From Humulus lupulus (Eukaryota; Streptophyta; Magnoliopsida; Rosales; Cannabaceae): a stretch of 64,000 bases of DNA. The position numbers were made by a program, and so were the translations under genes. The first letter of the stretch is position 1. Every line of letters starts with the position of its first letter. Location of the stretch: NCBI RefSeq assembly GCF_963169125.1, contig NC_084795.1, forward strand, positions 141,273,766-141,337,765. The letters are read 5' to 3'. Below are positions 50,901-62,735 of the stretch, in pieces. The notes under the pieces are model-generated. The model ran no database searches and was not told the origin of the DNA. It was given only the letters and a program-made list of their open reading frames with translations.

Positions 50901-51834
50901 TGAATTTCAGGGTGTACTTTGCCACCATCACGGTGCCCTGAACCAAATTCCTAACTTTGTTCATCTTCGCAGTTTGAACTGTGTCATTATAATACCTCCA
51001 TTGAACAACTACATGAATTCCTCCCAGCCCATCATAGCGACGTTCCGAGTATGTGATACCACCTCCCACCAAGTCCCAGCGTCATCCCTTAACATATAAG
51101 TGGCACATACCACCCTTTCATTACCCGCCACCCTAATATAGTCAATGATGGAACTGATCGTGCCCATCCACTATTCAACCCTGAGTGGATCTGGGTTTCC
51201 CTCAAAGGTTGGAGGGTATTGCTTCCGAAAGGGTCCCCATTTGTTCTCAACCCCAGGCTGAGCCAAAGCTGGTGCCTCTACCGGTTGCGCGAGCGGGGCA
51301 GCATTCCCTGAAGAACTTGCTTCCTCAACCATCTGATTTCTTCCTCTTGCAACTGTAGTCTCACTTGCATGTTTGCAAACATCTGCTGCTAGTTCTTAAG
51401 GGCATGAGGAGGGTTCTAGCCCTTGTTATCATCTAAAGCCTCGATACAAGCACCACCTAGTCTAACTGACTGCCTTGGATGCATAACTTCCAAGTACGTC
51501 TGCAATCAATGACTCAACTTATCAGGCATGATAACAGTTTCCAGAAGTCGTCCCACGATCAAACCCAAAATAATACAGTTATCACATGCAACAATAATGG
51601 TAATAAGAAATTCTATGACATGCATGTAGAAATCAAGAAGGTCCTGGTGTAACAATATATATATAATGCTACCTATTCTAGCATATAGATGAGGTGTATA
51701 ATTCAAATAAGTAATTAAAAAGGTATTCAATCCATTACCCATCGAACTATGAGTCGAGCTTGTCTTTAGCAGCAAGCGTACATGTTCGGTCGATCTTCAG
51801 GCACCACAAAGGATTGGCAATTCAAATACAATTT
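47912..51834 (-). pseudogene. Gypsy A gag-pol, heavily decayed
   Basis: Minus-strand remnants in the order gag (51480-50362, with zinc knuckle CFLCGVVGHLKKG missing its last Cys), protease region (50280-49896: [17 protein letters not shown]), RT (49800-49000, many stops), and integrase (48760-48408: GKCTSPIHWDE, HLGPEVVQRT). A chromodomain remnant lies near 47950-48200. Compared with element E, most of RNase H and the integrase core around 48780-48930 is deleted. The primer-binding site next to the right LTR is not recognisable. Decay is far greater than in E. Confidence 0.85.
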
Positions 51835-54135
51835 TGTAACACCCTACTAATCCAGGACAAATACATCGTGTGTTTAAAATTGTGCTTAACTCGTTAAGCG
51901 ATTCATTTGAACTCATAGTTGTAAGTAAAATTAAATAACAGTTTAGATAATAATATTTTTGGTCAAAATGTATGAAATTTTCATTAAAACTTAAAATATA
52001 TACAACAGATCCCAAAAAGGTTTATCAAAACAAAATTACATTAAGAGTGTCCAGAATAGTTGGCCTAAGCAACAAAATTAGACTTTTATACTCTAAGTCC
52101 CACGAAATATCATGACTGTGGCGGCCAAGCAGGCGAAACGTGTATGCACAATAGTTATCCAATTCATGGTTGTTTGACCTTTCCCTTGCACTTACTTATA
52201 CCATAGAGCACCCGTGAGCCAAGGCCGAGCAAGAAAACCACACATAACATAAACAACATGCTTGATAGGTAATAAATGATTAATTATAGTCATACATATC
52301 ATAAACATGTTTCACAATTTACAAATATGATCATTTCAAACACATAAACTATTTACACGACCCAGCCAAAAAACCTTGCCAACGACCAAACCGAGCACGG
52401 TGCACCTACCGACACCAAGCTTAGGGTCCAAGCTTATGGAGAGAGGGAACTGCACCCTCAACTTGACCCCGCCTTTATGACCAACGTTCCACATGATTGC
52501 CGATCAACCCAAGTTCCGAACAATTTCTGGATATAGATCGTTCTGATCATCCATAGACAAATGAATAATAATATGCAAAGCAAACAACCTGCTCTATGTG
52601 CATATGCCAATTTTCTTACCTCGAGTCATGTGCTGAAGACAGAGCGACCTCGAGTGCGATCCTTTTCCTGAGCCCCACGAAAAACCCTTGTCACAACATA
52701 AACAGTACGTTTATTAGGGACTAAGTCCATATTACGGGTTTAAAAACTAAACCCTAGCTCTCGGGCCCCCAATACCATTTGACTCGGTAATGGAATCGTC
52801 CCCCAAGTGCCCAAGTTGGCCCCCAAAACAGATCCTCGGAACCCCGAGCCTAGTTCCTAAAAATCAGGAAAATTTGTTTTCTATACACCCGGCACGGTCG
52901 CGTCCCACGAAAATTTAAGGTTTCAAAGCCCCTAGCGCTATCACAGACACCCCTAGTATGATCGCGCTAGGTCCCTGGAACCTAAAAAACGAGCCCATAA
53001 TTGATGTTATTCCTCAAATTTTAAACCTACGATTTCCCCTGTAATAACAGCCCCAAAAACTCGACTACTACATATTTTTTCAACAAATTTTCCATCACTT
53101 CAACCTCCATATAGCTAACACAACTTACATACAACATCAATATACCATTAAAACACCAATTACACATCAAAATCATAATTTACTAAACTTAGAGTTCTAA
53201 GCTCAAACTTTTGCTCTAAAATCTGAAAAATCTAACTCAAATTCAATTAAATTAATGAAAGAGAAGTTGTAATTCAATTGCTCAAATCATTTCCATCATG
53301 ATCAAGCTCATACAACTTTCCTAGGAATCTTAATACTCCAAAAGTCAAATCAAATTCCCAATTCTACCAAGAACGCAAGAACACCAAGAACTTGAATAAA
53401 AAAATAGAGTGGTGAAGCTTACCTCTCTGAATTCGAAGTTTCTAAAGTTAATGAGGATGCTATTAGCTCCTAATCCCTTCAACACACTTTAGTCTTCATA
53501 GAATTTCCTCAAAGTCCCATGCTTTGGCCCTTGGCTCTTGTGTTTGGTCTTGAAAGAGAGGGAACGTGAAAGGAAGGCAACTGTCTAAACTTTACCAAAT
53601 TTTGTTTAATACCATGGCCAAAAGACCATTTTACCCCTTGCTTTTACTTAACCTTAAAGCTAATCTAAAGGCGTTTTGGTCATTTTCCTAAAAATCTAAT
53701 TACACCACTTATCTACAAATTTATTAACTAATCCATCAAACATATTTATTCTACCACTTAATTTCATTTTACCAACTGTCCCAAATTATTGAAATTCCCA
53801 CAATACCCCTAGGTTCGACTCGAGTCGGACATTTTTTCCCTTTACGACTTTTCTGCTAAAACTGCTTGAAAGGACCCACTCATGTCGAATATCACATATA
53901 TCCGCCTAATAGTGTGGTCTCAAGCATATAGCACATAAAATTACAATTATACCCTCAATGGGTCAAAGTTACAAAACATCCTTCTTTTTATTAAAAGCGG
54001 GTCTTTAAACACATTTCATACATATAATCATGCATAATCAATGATATAGTCATATAACTCTAATAATTACACCACGTGTTCTCCCAAAATGCTAATCAAA
54101 GTACTTAATCTTATTAGGAGTTTTGGGACGCTACA
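51835..54135 (-). repeat. Gypsy A right (5') LTR
   Basis: 2,301 bp, TGTAACACCC to GGGACGCTACA, uninterrupted. It served as the reference for recognising the split left LTR. Non-coding. Confidence 0.92.
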
Positions 54136-54197
54136 TCTTCACATGAATAACTCTTTCCCACAAAAGTGGCAAATTTAGTCAAAATTAGCATACTATT
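54136..54197 (-). mobile_element. Copia-2, short 5'-side piece beyond Gypsy A
   Basis: CACATGAATAACTCTTTCCCAC and what follows match Copia-1 at 2070-2115, directly continuing the sequence broken at 14914. Similarity ends near 54197, so gag is lost. Confidence 0.85.
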
Positions 54198-54980
54198 AAT
54201 GTTGAGAGCTAGAAATAGGGAGAGAGGGTTTTATATATATATAGAGAGAGAGAGAGAGAGATGTGAGTGATCAATTCACCAAAAACTCAAATCACCCCTT
54301 TAAATAGTATATGAACCCTCATTAGACTCAAACAATGAGATTAGAGCATTTAATTTGAATTTTGGAGCAAAACACATATCACCGTACGGTTCTGAATGGA
54401 CCACCCAAGCGACGCGTTGCTTGTGTTGTGTTTCCTGGGACCAGCGACGAGTCACCTCCCAGAGGTGACGCAACGCAGGTACTTCTAACTTGGTGCACCA
54501 AAACTTGTCTCAAAACATCCCCAAATGCCTACAAACCTTTTGGGTACTCTTATACACTCTAAAGAAACTCTTTAGACCTGAAAAGATGATTTATAGATTC
54601 ATTTACCAAAAGTCAACTCTCAAATGTTACCTTTAGTGAAACCGTTAAGGTTTTTGCACCTCTTCGTGCCTAAGCAATTTCACTGTGTATTTAACCAATC
54701 ATAACAATACTTAGATACCTTATTTCACATCACCATTATACCAATTTTTTTAGTTAACTTTTTATTTAACCAATCATAATAACTATCTTCCCGTAATTTT
54801 TACCTTCTCATTGAAGGGGTTTCCACGTAAAAAATTGGTGTGTTGATTTGTAAAACCCACACTTTTATAATAATATTTTAATGAGTTGACTAGGTAAAAA
54901 GAAAAAAATAAAGTCTTTTTATATTTTTTTTCTCTTTCCCTCCCACTCTGCCCGACCATCTCCATCTCCCTCTTCCTCTT
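54198..54980. other. AT-rich stretch, possible Copia LTR, with (GA)n
   Basis: Begins TGTTGAGAGCTAG next to the Copia-2 piece and could be its 5' LTR read in reverse, but no matching end was found. Contains TA and GA microsatellites at 54227-54262. The short ORF at 54362-54562 has no recognisable domain. Confidence 0.3.
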
Positions 54981-55902
54981 CCTCTTTCTCTTCTTTTTAT
55001 CTTTCCTTCTTCTTCCTCTTCTTCTTCTTCTTCTTTGCTATCTCAAAAATGCAGCCATGAAAACAGCTTTGGACCGCTGCCTTCTGGTAACTGCCCGACC
55101 CCACACATTGGCCCATTGGGTTCACAAGCTGCTGACAACCCTGGCCATGAAGTTTCACCGTCGTATGCGCTGCCGTGCTTTAAAAATCTTAGGTCAATGT
55201 TTCAACCACCATAACTTCTCTCTTAAATTTCGACCAAGTACGACATCCAATAAATGAGTCATTTTCACCGTTGAACTCAGCTCATCAAGGAGAACAAATC
55301 CCAACCACCCTTGTTCGCCATCTGCCTGCTGTTGTCGACGCCCCGTTTCAGGAAGCCGCCACTTTGTAGCGACTTTGTGGTGATTATGTGGTATTTTTGA
55401 GTAAAATACTCGCATAAATGCGATCTTCTCGTTGAGTAAGTCATTTCGTTATATACCAATCCTACCTTCATTGATTTTGTTGGAGCACCGCTCACTACCC
55501 GCCACCAACTGCCACTATTATGGGCTCGGTTAGACTTCAAAACTTAAAATTTTAAATACAGGCATATTATATATTATTGGACAAGATTTTTAATTTCAAA
55601 TGCACTAATGATAACATTTTACTCATTTGATTCACAAAGGAATAAATTAATATTCTACGTGGATTAATCACTTTAGGATCGTGGTTAAACTCGGGAGCGC
55701 CTCAAGAAATTATCCAAGGATCGTATTTAAAGGTAGGGTTTTTTTGACTAATTTTGATCTTATGTTTTGATATTTAGATTGCATTAGCTATATTCCAAAA
55801 AAAAAATTAGATAAAATGTTTGCAAAATTATAAATTGAACATGTGATTTGTACTGGACCTTTCTGAGGGGTACACTACTTCGGTGGCATGCCTAGTATTT
55901 TA

Positions 55903-55941
<39 letters not shown>

Positions 55942-56800
55942 AGTGGCATCATATTGGGTAGATAAGGTGGTGTGTTGTTGCACCTGTAGATGTAAAGACC
56001 TAGAAGTTATACAAGGTTATTATGTCTGATTCACGCACGAGGGTTATGGTCAGACCAACATACTGGACTAGGCAGTCAGAGCCTATGATGATAGATTAGC
56101 TAGGGGATTAGTGGGACGAGTTATATGTACTTGGAGGTCGTTAGTTACATACATGATCATTTATTGGTTATTTGTTTAGTTTGATAAGATGGTTATATAT
56201 TTTTATTTAAAGATTAACTATGTAGGGTTTTTAAATGGTAAAAAGAGAGAATCTTAAGTTTAGTCTATTTCCTACTAGGCTTTGTAATTTCACCCCCTAA
56301 ATCTCCCTTCCTAGAAAACGCTCAGTAGAGACTGGTGGATACCAAGACAAATGAGGATCTGAAGTTTGACTTTCTTCTAGTTTAGTCCTACCTAGTTTTC
56401 TTTGAAGGATTTCATGTTCAATGTGAGTACATGACTTGAGAATTATTTCTGGTTCTATTAAGGTATATGAAATTGATTTCAGCTATGTCATTTAGTTTTG
56501 AGGGATTATGGATGCAGAGTATATTCTTTAGATTTATAACTTATTAAATTTAACTATTCGGTGATTGCATAAGTGTGTGAATATTAATTTTGAACGTACA
56601 TCTGATGAGAGTGATCCTGATCTATTTTCTATGATTTTGTATAAAATTATAGGAGTTATTCCATGAATTATCAAATGAATATTTTATTAAAAATGTTGGG
56701 GACCATTGTTAAATAGTACTTTTAAACAAGGGTTGAAGTTTGACATTTGACCACCTAAGTTATTGATACAACACATCTGTCACAGCATAGGGCTCGGGTC
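54980..56800 (+). mobile_element. Possible LTR-type remnant, unclassified
   Basis: A CT-rich run (54960-55040), a stretch ending near 55520, an (AT)n microsatellite at 55895-55941, and an ending GGGCTCGGGTCGTGACA at about 56789-56805 that looks like a Gypsy LTR 3' end. No coding domain was found and no matching 5' end was established. Confidence 0.3.
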
Positions 56801-56805
56801 GTGAC

Positions 56806-57950
56806 ATGATTTCTTTTAAATTTATGTTTATTATCACTCTGCATGGTGTGGTATTGTTAAAATTTGTGCATTAAGTTGTGTTGTACCTTAGTATTTGCTA
56901 TTTTTCCCAAAAATATATTCCTACGTAAATGTATATTTTATGTAGCTTGAAATTCAAAGTGATAAGTTGAGTTAGGTATTAGAAGAAAAGAGGTAGTGTA
57001 GCATGCCCCAAATTAACATGTGGAATGTCGTCCCAAATAATAAGAGGTGATTAAATTTGAGTGTAGCACAGCTCAGTGCATACATCTTGTTCGAGGATTT
57101 ATTAACTGATCATCAGAGTGAAGCACGCATGTAAGCACAGACAATGCATTTATATGATGAAATATTCATGAGTGACTTAAGCAGCTTAATTATAATTCAT
57201 TGGATTCATTGGATTGACCAGACAAATAACATGAATCAACAATAGAATGGCTAGCTAGCTAATACTGGATAAATAGTTATCGAGATTTGAATATTGACTA
57301 TTTGTCCACTTAATTAACCAACATATATAAGAATTACCACATATATAAGTACCTAATAATATTTACTTTCAACCAGGCCTAAACTTACAATTTTTTTTAA
57401 TGCTAGCTATTTACGAATAATTTATTATAAACCCGCCCAGATATATAAAGAGCTTGAATTAAAGAAGCTAAAGTTGTCCATATAAAAAATGATAAATATA
57501 ATAATTCACATTAAAATGCACATTAATTTAATGTATCAAGAATAATGTACATGTAAGTGTATTCAATTACAAATGTTTTGAAGCAAAGTGGACTAACATA
57601 ATCTTTAGTCTTAACCTTCTAATAATTTGACTTTAGTCATGTATCTAGGAAATTATTTATTAATATAGATATAGTTATAAACATGTGAGAGAGTCTATAA
57701 ATTGTTGTACGTCCACGCTCCAGAAATTAGTAAGTAGAACGATATAAAGTAAGAGATAAAATATTTCTTATATTATATTTAATTAAGAAATAAATTCTGC
57801 AAAATTTATTTCATGCAAAATCAGACAGATCCAATTTAGCATGGTAATACCCCTGTGCTATAATTCGTTATATAGTTTGATAATGCTATAATTGTGGATT
57901 TTATTCTTGTATGCATGTTTCCTTATCCATCTACAATTATATGGGTAACA
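56806..57950. other. AT-rich intergenic sequence, nothing recognised
   Basis: No ORF, terminal repeat or known element signature was seen in this stretch on either strand. Confidence 0.5.
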
Positions 57951-57954
57951 AAGT

Positions 57955-58156
57955 ATAAGAGTGTCCAACATCGAATAGATGTGACGATATCAACCAACAT
58001 ATAAAATTATGAGCTACTCCACTCATCACCAATTGGTTTTAAGATAGAACCTCATGCGTCTTATTAAACCCCCCACTCTATACCTATGTAACCTTTCATT
58101 CTCCATCTTTCTAAACTTTTCTTCTATAATCCAACCTTCACCCCTCTATCAAATCT
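57955..58156 (+). repeat. TRIM/Copia-like short LTR
   Basis: About 200 bp with the layout of a short plant LTR: GAGTGTCCAACATCGAATAGATG near its start and a run of CT-rich leader at the end. It is immediately followed by a primer-binding site. The start is approximate, and no second LTR or internal coding region was found. Confidence 0.5.
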
Positions 58157-58158
58157 AC

Positions 58159-58172
58159 ATTGTATCAGAGCC
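58159..58172 (+). promoter_or_regulatory. Primer-binding site-like sequence
   Basis: ATTGTATCAGAGCC, one base from the methionine-tRNA complement TGGTATCAGAGC, at the right place after the short LTR. Confidence 0.55.
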
Positions 58173-58261
58173 CAATAGCTCCAACGAGCGTCGTTCCAAA
58201 AGTTGGAAATACATATTGCACGATCTTTATTTATTTTCATGTAATTTACATATTATCAAAT

Positions 58262-59060
58262 AAACATGTAAATTCCTAGAACGTGCTCCTATGAAATTGA
58301 TACAAATATAGAGTAAAGTAAAGAAACTTACATTACACAGCGGAACTGGAACAACTCCTTCATTCAATCTCTCTAACCCTTGATTCCTTTCTCTAGAAGA
58401 GTATTATCAAGAGATTGAACTAGATCAACAACAATCTTCCTACCAAGTCTTTGATCAACCTAGAACTAGTGTGAGCTGTTTCTCAACACATGAGATAGAG
58501 ATCTAGAAGAAAAGAAGAGATAGTGGCTAAGAAATTATTAGATTGTCTAGGTTTCCACTTACCCAATAAATCAACTGAGTCTAACTTATGAAAACCCTAG
58601 ATATCATATTCCTTATATAGGCAATTTTATGGGCTTTATTGAAATTTAAATTTAAATTAATGAACATAATAAACAAAAAGATAAAAGCCTTGGGCTCCCA
58701 CAAATGGACTTGGACCCAATCTCTTTCTTTTGAATTTAAATCTCAATTGGACCAAAATTCAAAACATTTTATTTATTTATTTATTTATTTTTAATTAATT
58801 AATTGATCAAATCCTTATTTAAATTAACTAAATATAATTTGAAACTTGATTTAATATTATTTATTTATGTTAACACAAATTTATCAATATTAATAAATTT
58901 ACCCAAAGATTCACTTTTATTCTCTAAATCTCATATCTCTGTAAATTTTCCAAAAATGATCTTGTCAACTTTAAAAATCCTAATTGATAATTAAATCAAT
59001 TAATTGAGACATTCTAGATTATTTACTCAAATGTGATGTGGGGACCATGGATCCACTACA
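58262..59060 (-). mobile_element. Copia-type LTR-like fragment
   Basis: Contains AACTTACATTACACAGCGGAA, a leader-like region, an AT-rich middle with TTTA repeats near 58770, and GTGGGGACCATGGATCC near its right end. These segments recur in plant Copia LTRs of minus orientation. No coding sequence; ends not defined. Confidence 0.35.
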
Positions 59061-59118
59061 ACAATATTGAGTATATATTACATTAAAGAATAGCATATAT
59101 TTAGAAGTGCTATTATTA

Positions 59119-59168
59119 AGTGGGGGATTAAAAAACACGGAACTGAATAGTGGGGATTAAAAACACGG
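59119..59168. repeat. Short direct repeat at the left edge of the gene-fragment block
   Basis: AGTGGGGGATTAAAAAACACGG (59119-59140) is followed by the near-identical AGTGGGGATTAAAAACACGG (59149-59168). This could be the terminus of the capturing element or a local duplication. Confidence 0.5.
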
Positions 59169-59280
59169 TCTGATTTTGGCGCCATATGACTAAAAACTCA
59201 GGCGGCAAAATGAATTTCTGCCAAATTCTCTTTCTCTCAGCCTTTCTCTAATTTACCCTTTCTCTCAGCCTTCATCTCTC

Positions 59281-59480
59281 ACTCACGAAGCCCTCTCCGC
59301 CCTCTCCGCCCTCACGAAGACTCACCGCCCTCACCGCCCTCACGAAGTCTCTCAGCCCTCAACTCATCTCTGCCTCACCGCCCTCACGAAGTCTCTCCGC
59401 CCTCACCGCCCTCACGAAGTCTCTCCGCCCTCATCGCCCTCACGAAGTCTCTCCGCCCTCAACTCATCTCTGCCTCACGA
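59281..59480. repeat. Minisatellite of CTCCGCCCTCACGAAGT units
   Basis: About seven units built from CCGCCCT and CTCACGAAG, in 14- and 28-bp steps, with interspersed CAACTCATCTCTGCCT. Strongly CT-rich on the plus strand, in an otherwise AT-rich region. Confidence 0.85.
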
Positions 59481-59499
59481 AGACTCGCTCCAGAGTCGA

Positions 59500-60922
59500 C
59501 AAAAAGTGTGAGACGACAAACATTGAAATGTTAAGATTCAGAAACAGAACCTAAACGTTGGCAGCCATTCTAATTCTTTCTCTCAGTTTCACTTCCGTTG
59601 GGCGGCGCTCCTCTCCGCTTCCTCACTTTGATCTTTCAACTCTCCTCTGTTCGTCTTCTCTCTCTCCTCTGCTTTATGTTGTTCTAGTTTCTTCCACTTG
59701 TTTTCTATCTGATTCGAAATTGATTCTGAGCTAAGAATCTAAGATATGTTTGCACCTCTTATATGCACTTTTCTATTATTGTGATGATGATTGAATTAGT
59801 CTTCTGCATTTAAATGCGAATTTGTATGCGTAAAATGGAAGCTTTAGTTGAGTAACGAATGAATATGAAAAAAAATCTAGAGAGAATAAAAAAAATATCA
59901 TGGGTCTTTGTAACAGCTCATATAAATATAGTGACGAGTTCAATAAGTTTGTTCTTATTTTTACCAAATGTTTCGGTTTAGACTGTTGAGTATTCCATTG
60001 ACTATTAAAAAAATTTCACTTCAAAGGTAATAAATATATCGAAACGTTTGTTTCTATAGATTCTATTCTACAAAATAAGTAGTTCCATTGTCTAGGGTGA
60101 GTGAAGGTGCTTGAGTTATTTAACATGGATGAACTAGGCTAAATATAGACTGGTGTATATTGTTTTTGACATTGAATAGATGGGTTGTTGTTTTTCTTAA
60201 TTTCTAGCAATGGTTACTACTTCTAGTACTATAATTTTCATTCACATGGTAACTTTTCAGAATGGTTTTGAACATTTTGTGGGATACTGATCTTCTAGCT
60301 AAAATTTAACGACTTTTTTGTTTTCTGTTAGTTCGATGCCTCCATTTCTAGTTTTGGTTTGTTGGTCCTATTTGAAAATTATGGGTCATTGCTTCCAAGT
60401 TCATCGTAGATGGTATCTCTTATAATTATTAGCTCTACTTTCCATGTCTTTAATGCTTAAATTCTTGATCCTCTTGTCCAATTCTTAGTTCAAGGAGCTG
60501 TTGGGGGGTCGTACCACAGTTGTATATTTATTGGTGGACATTTTGATCTTTGGTTGTGGTGGTCTGGGGCTCTTAGTTGTTTGGTTCTTAGCTTCATTCC
60601 TCTTCTTGTAGGTGAGAACAATAAAACCTCTATTGCAGTTTGTATAATATGCAATTTTTCATCGTTTATTTTATTTTGGGATCTAAAATTTATTCGGGGA
60701 GCTTTCTGATGGGAAACCTGGATTATTTTTAAAGCTAAGAATAGAAATCATGCACATCCCAGTTTCAGAATCTTGGAGAATTATGTGTACATATTAGCTG
60801 AAAATCTAAGAGTTATAGGTGGTTGCTTATAATTGCCTACTATATGGTCTGAATCTTTCAGGTAGGGCTTTTGTGCATTATATGTATGCTTTTTTGTAAG
60901 AGTGAAATCCAAACTAAAGAGC
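59500..60922 (+). promoter_or_regulatory. Leader region upstream of the CDS1-like exons
   Basis: 59570-59680 is a CT-rich stretch (TTCTTTCTCTCAG, TCTTCTCTCTCTCCTC) typical of plant 5' untranslated leaders. About 1.2 kb of AT-rich sequence follows, then a TTTTTTGTAAG acceptor-like site just before the start codon at 60923. This suggests a 5'UTR intron carried along with the gene fragment. No ORF of interest. Confidence 0.4.
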
Positions 60923-62106
60923 ATGCAGAAGGATAACACTAGCACCCCATTAACACCAACTGGTCGGGTTCGACATCGAAGACGTTCAAATGAGGTTAGT
61001 CACATCATAAAATCAGGTTTTGGTCATTGTCATTCACATTTAAAATTAATGATGTTGTATTTATTGGGTTTTGGATTTGTTATAAGAGATGGGATGATGG
61101 GTACAATTGAAATTTGAAATTTTTCTAATAATAGCTGATATTCAACCTTGGATTTTTTTTTTTTGAGATATTATGTTGGCCTCTCAGGTTGTTCCAGATG
61201 TTAGTATAGCCAATGGAGGCAATTTACTTGTTGATGACAGTAACAAGTACAGGTCTTTGTGGATACGGGCATGCTCTTCTGTTTGGATGATTGGGGGATT
61301 TGCATTCATTATATATATGGGTCATCTCTGTATTACTGCTATGATAGTTGTTATCCAAATATTTATGGCGAAAGAGCTGTTCAACCTACTAAGGCGAGAC
61401 CATGAAGAGAGGCATCTCCCAGGATTTAGGCTGTTAAATTGGTCAGATTACTAATTTCTTGTCGTGGTAATAGTTGAAGTGTGATTTTACAATTGAAACA
61501 GTCAACTTATATAATGATAACTAATGACGTATTTTGTTTTCTTTCATTGTTGACTTGTATGCTCAGGCTCTTCTTCTTCACTGCCATGTTATTTGTATAT
61601 GGTCGCATTCTCAGTCAACGGCTTTTTAATACTATAACTTCGGACAACTTTCTCCATCAGTTTGTTAGCAGCCTTATCAAGTATCATATGGTTGTCTGCT
61701 ACACCTTATATATCGCAGGTTTGTTGTATGGTGACAATTTGGATTTTGCTATCAGACATTTCATCTTAAAGCCATGTTTTAGTTTAAATATCACTTAGCA
61801 TTTCATTTACTTGCTTCTTTTTAGTTAGCTTTATATATAATTTTGAATCAAGAATCCTGTCTTATTGCTCATTGCTTTTTGGTTAATTTTTCCGTTGGCT
61901 TTGGTTCTTTTTTTTGGTTATGTTTAACTGGCTTATATTTATATATTTCTTCTTTATTTTGTGCTTTGGCTTAGGTTTTGTGTGGTTCATCATTACATTG
62001 AAGAAGAAGAGGATGTACAAATATCAATTTGGTCAGTATGCATGGACACACATGATCATGATTATTGTGTTTACGCAGTCCTCTTTCACAGTAGCCAACA
62101 TTTTCG
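60923..62106 (+). pseudogene. CDS1: CDP-diacylglycerol synthase (phosphatidate cytidylyltransferase), first four exons only
   Basis: The family makes CDP-diacylglycerol from phosphatidate and CTP in ER membranes. Exons: 60923-60994, 61188-61441, 61567-61718, 61975-62106. The three introns between them have GT...AG ends and keep phase. Translation (about 203 residues) has the basic start VRHRRRSNE, hydrophobic helices ([26 protein letters not shown]), [31 protein letters not shown], and [11 protein letters not shown] to SFTVANIF. These are landmarks of the plant enzyme, which is usually about 420 residues. The C-terminal half with the cytidylyltransferase signature is missing. After SFTVANIF the donor is altered (GGCCATAAGT where GGTAAGT is expected) and no further exon was found. 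Best read as a captured or truncated gene. Confidence 0.9.
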
Positions 62107-62541
62107 GCCATAAGTATCTGCTGGCCCTAATTTCTACTGTTATCACACAGCCATATCACATTCTGTTTTACCTGAACTTTGTTAACCTAATACTATACTC
62201 AATTGTTCTTTATGTACTTAAATTCCTAAGTCCTCTAATACATAACAGTCGTGTATCCATATATACACTAGTCCTGTTATCTTGCTTGTATGACTCAAGT
62301 AGCGTGTATTAATTATGCAGTTTTGAACTCACAAATAAGAAAGATTGGTTGATGCATGCCAAAACCTGCAGCTTAGCAATGAAACTTTTGAGATATAAAC
62401 TGAGGACTTCCATTTTAGTTAAACACCATGGATAGCTATCACTTCATTGTTATGTTCTTTCACTTGAGTTGAATCCTACAACTAGCATCCTTGGAAGAAG
62501 GTGAATGGTCAGAGACTGATAAACCTTATTCTCTTTTGCAG
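62107..62541 (+). other. Non-coding sequence between the CDS1 and MAP3K fragments
   Basis: About 435 bp, AT-rich. It probably starts as CDS1 intron and ends as intron of the kinase gene, since it finishes with a good acceptor CTCTTTTGCAG. The join point between the two was not located. Confidence 0.5.
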
Positions 62542-62735
62542 AATTTGAACCACAAAAATATTGTGAAATATCTTGGATCCTTAAAGACTAAGAGTCACCT
62601 CCACATAATTCTTGAGTAAGTGGATGTAAAACTTGTGTATGATATTTAATTGTGTGACTTTTATTTTGGAAAGTCCTATTATTTACTCCAATTAAAATTT
62701 GTAGATATGTGGAAATTGGTTTCTGTTTGGCTCAT
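62542..62735 (+). pseudogene. MAP3K-epsilon-type protein kinase, two exon fragments
   Basis: Exon 62542-62615 encodes NLNHKNIVKYLGS followed by KTKSHLHIIL, part of the kinase N-lobe of plant MAP3K epsilon (M3KE1/MAPKKK7-like, similar to Cdc7 and Cdc15 relatives). It is flanked by an AG acceptor and GTAAGT donor. The next exon starts at 62705 in correct phase (EYVE), then an extra T shifts the frame after VEIG and similarity fades by about 62735. The ATP-binding loop, catalytic HRD and DFG motifs are absent, so no kinase activity is possible. Same strand as the CDS1 and FIP2 fragments. Confidence 0.88.

Larger units (their letters stand above)
14915..54135 (-). mobile_element. Gypsy A (Tekay-like), old copy carrying the nested stack
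   Basis: Left LTR = 14915-16878 plus 47612-47911 (about 2.26 kb after removing element B). Internal region = 47912-51834. Right LTR = 51835-54135 (2.30 kb). Both LTRs start TGTAACACCCTACTAATCC and end GGGACGC-ACA and are clearly alignable. Flanks are TCATT on the left and TCTTC on the right, an imperfect 5-bp duplication. The insertion interrupts Copia-2, whose sequence continues at 54136. Coding order (integrase near 48.4 kb, gag near 51 kb) shows it reads on the minus strand. Confidence 0.9.

Noticed and set aside
54362..54562. 66-residue ORF as a possible small gene
   Set aside because: No family resemblance, no supporting context, and absent start context.
55057..55257. 66-residue ORF after a CT-rich leader-like run
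   Set aside because: The CT-rich leader and ATG are suggestive, but the product has no recognisable domain, the frame is short and no introns with continuing coding sequence were found.
55895..55941. (AT)n tract as a functional element
   Set aside because: Simple microsatellite; no further structure.
61173..62312. Intact full-length CDP-diacylglycerol synthase gene
   Set aside because: Only four N-terminal exons are present; the following 1.9 kb contains fragments of other genes and none of the C-terminal catalytic exons.
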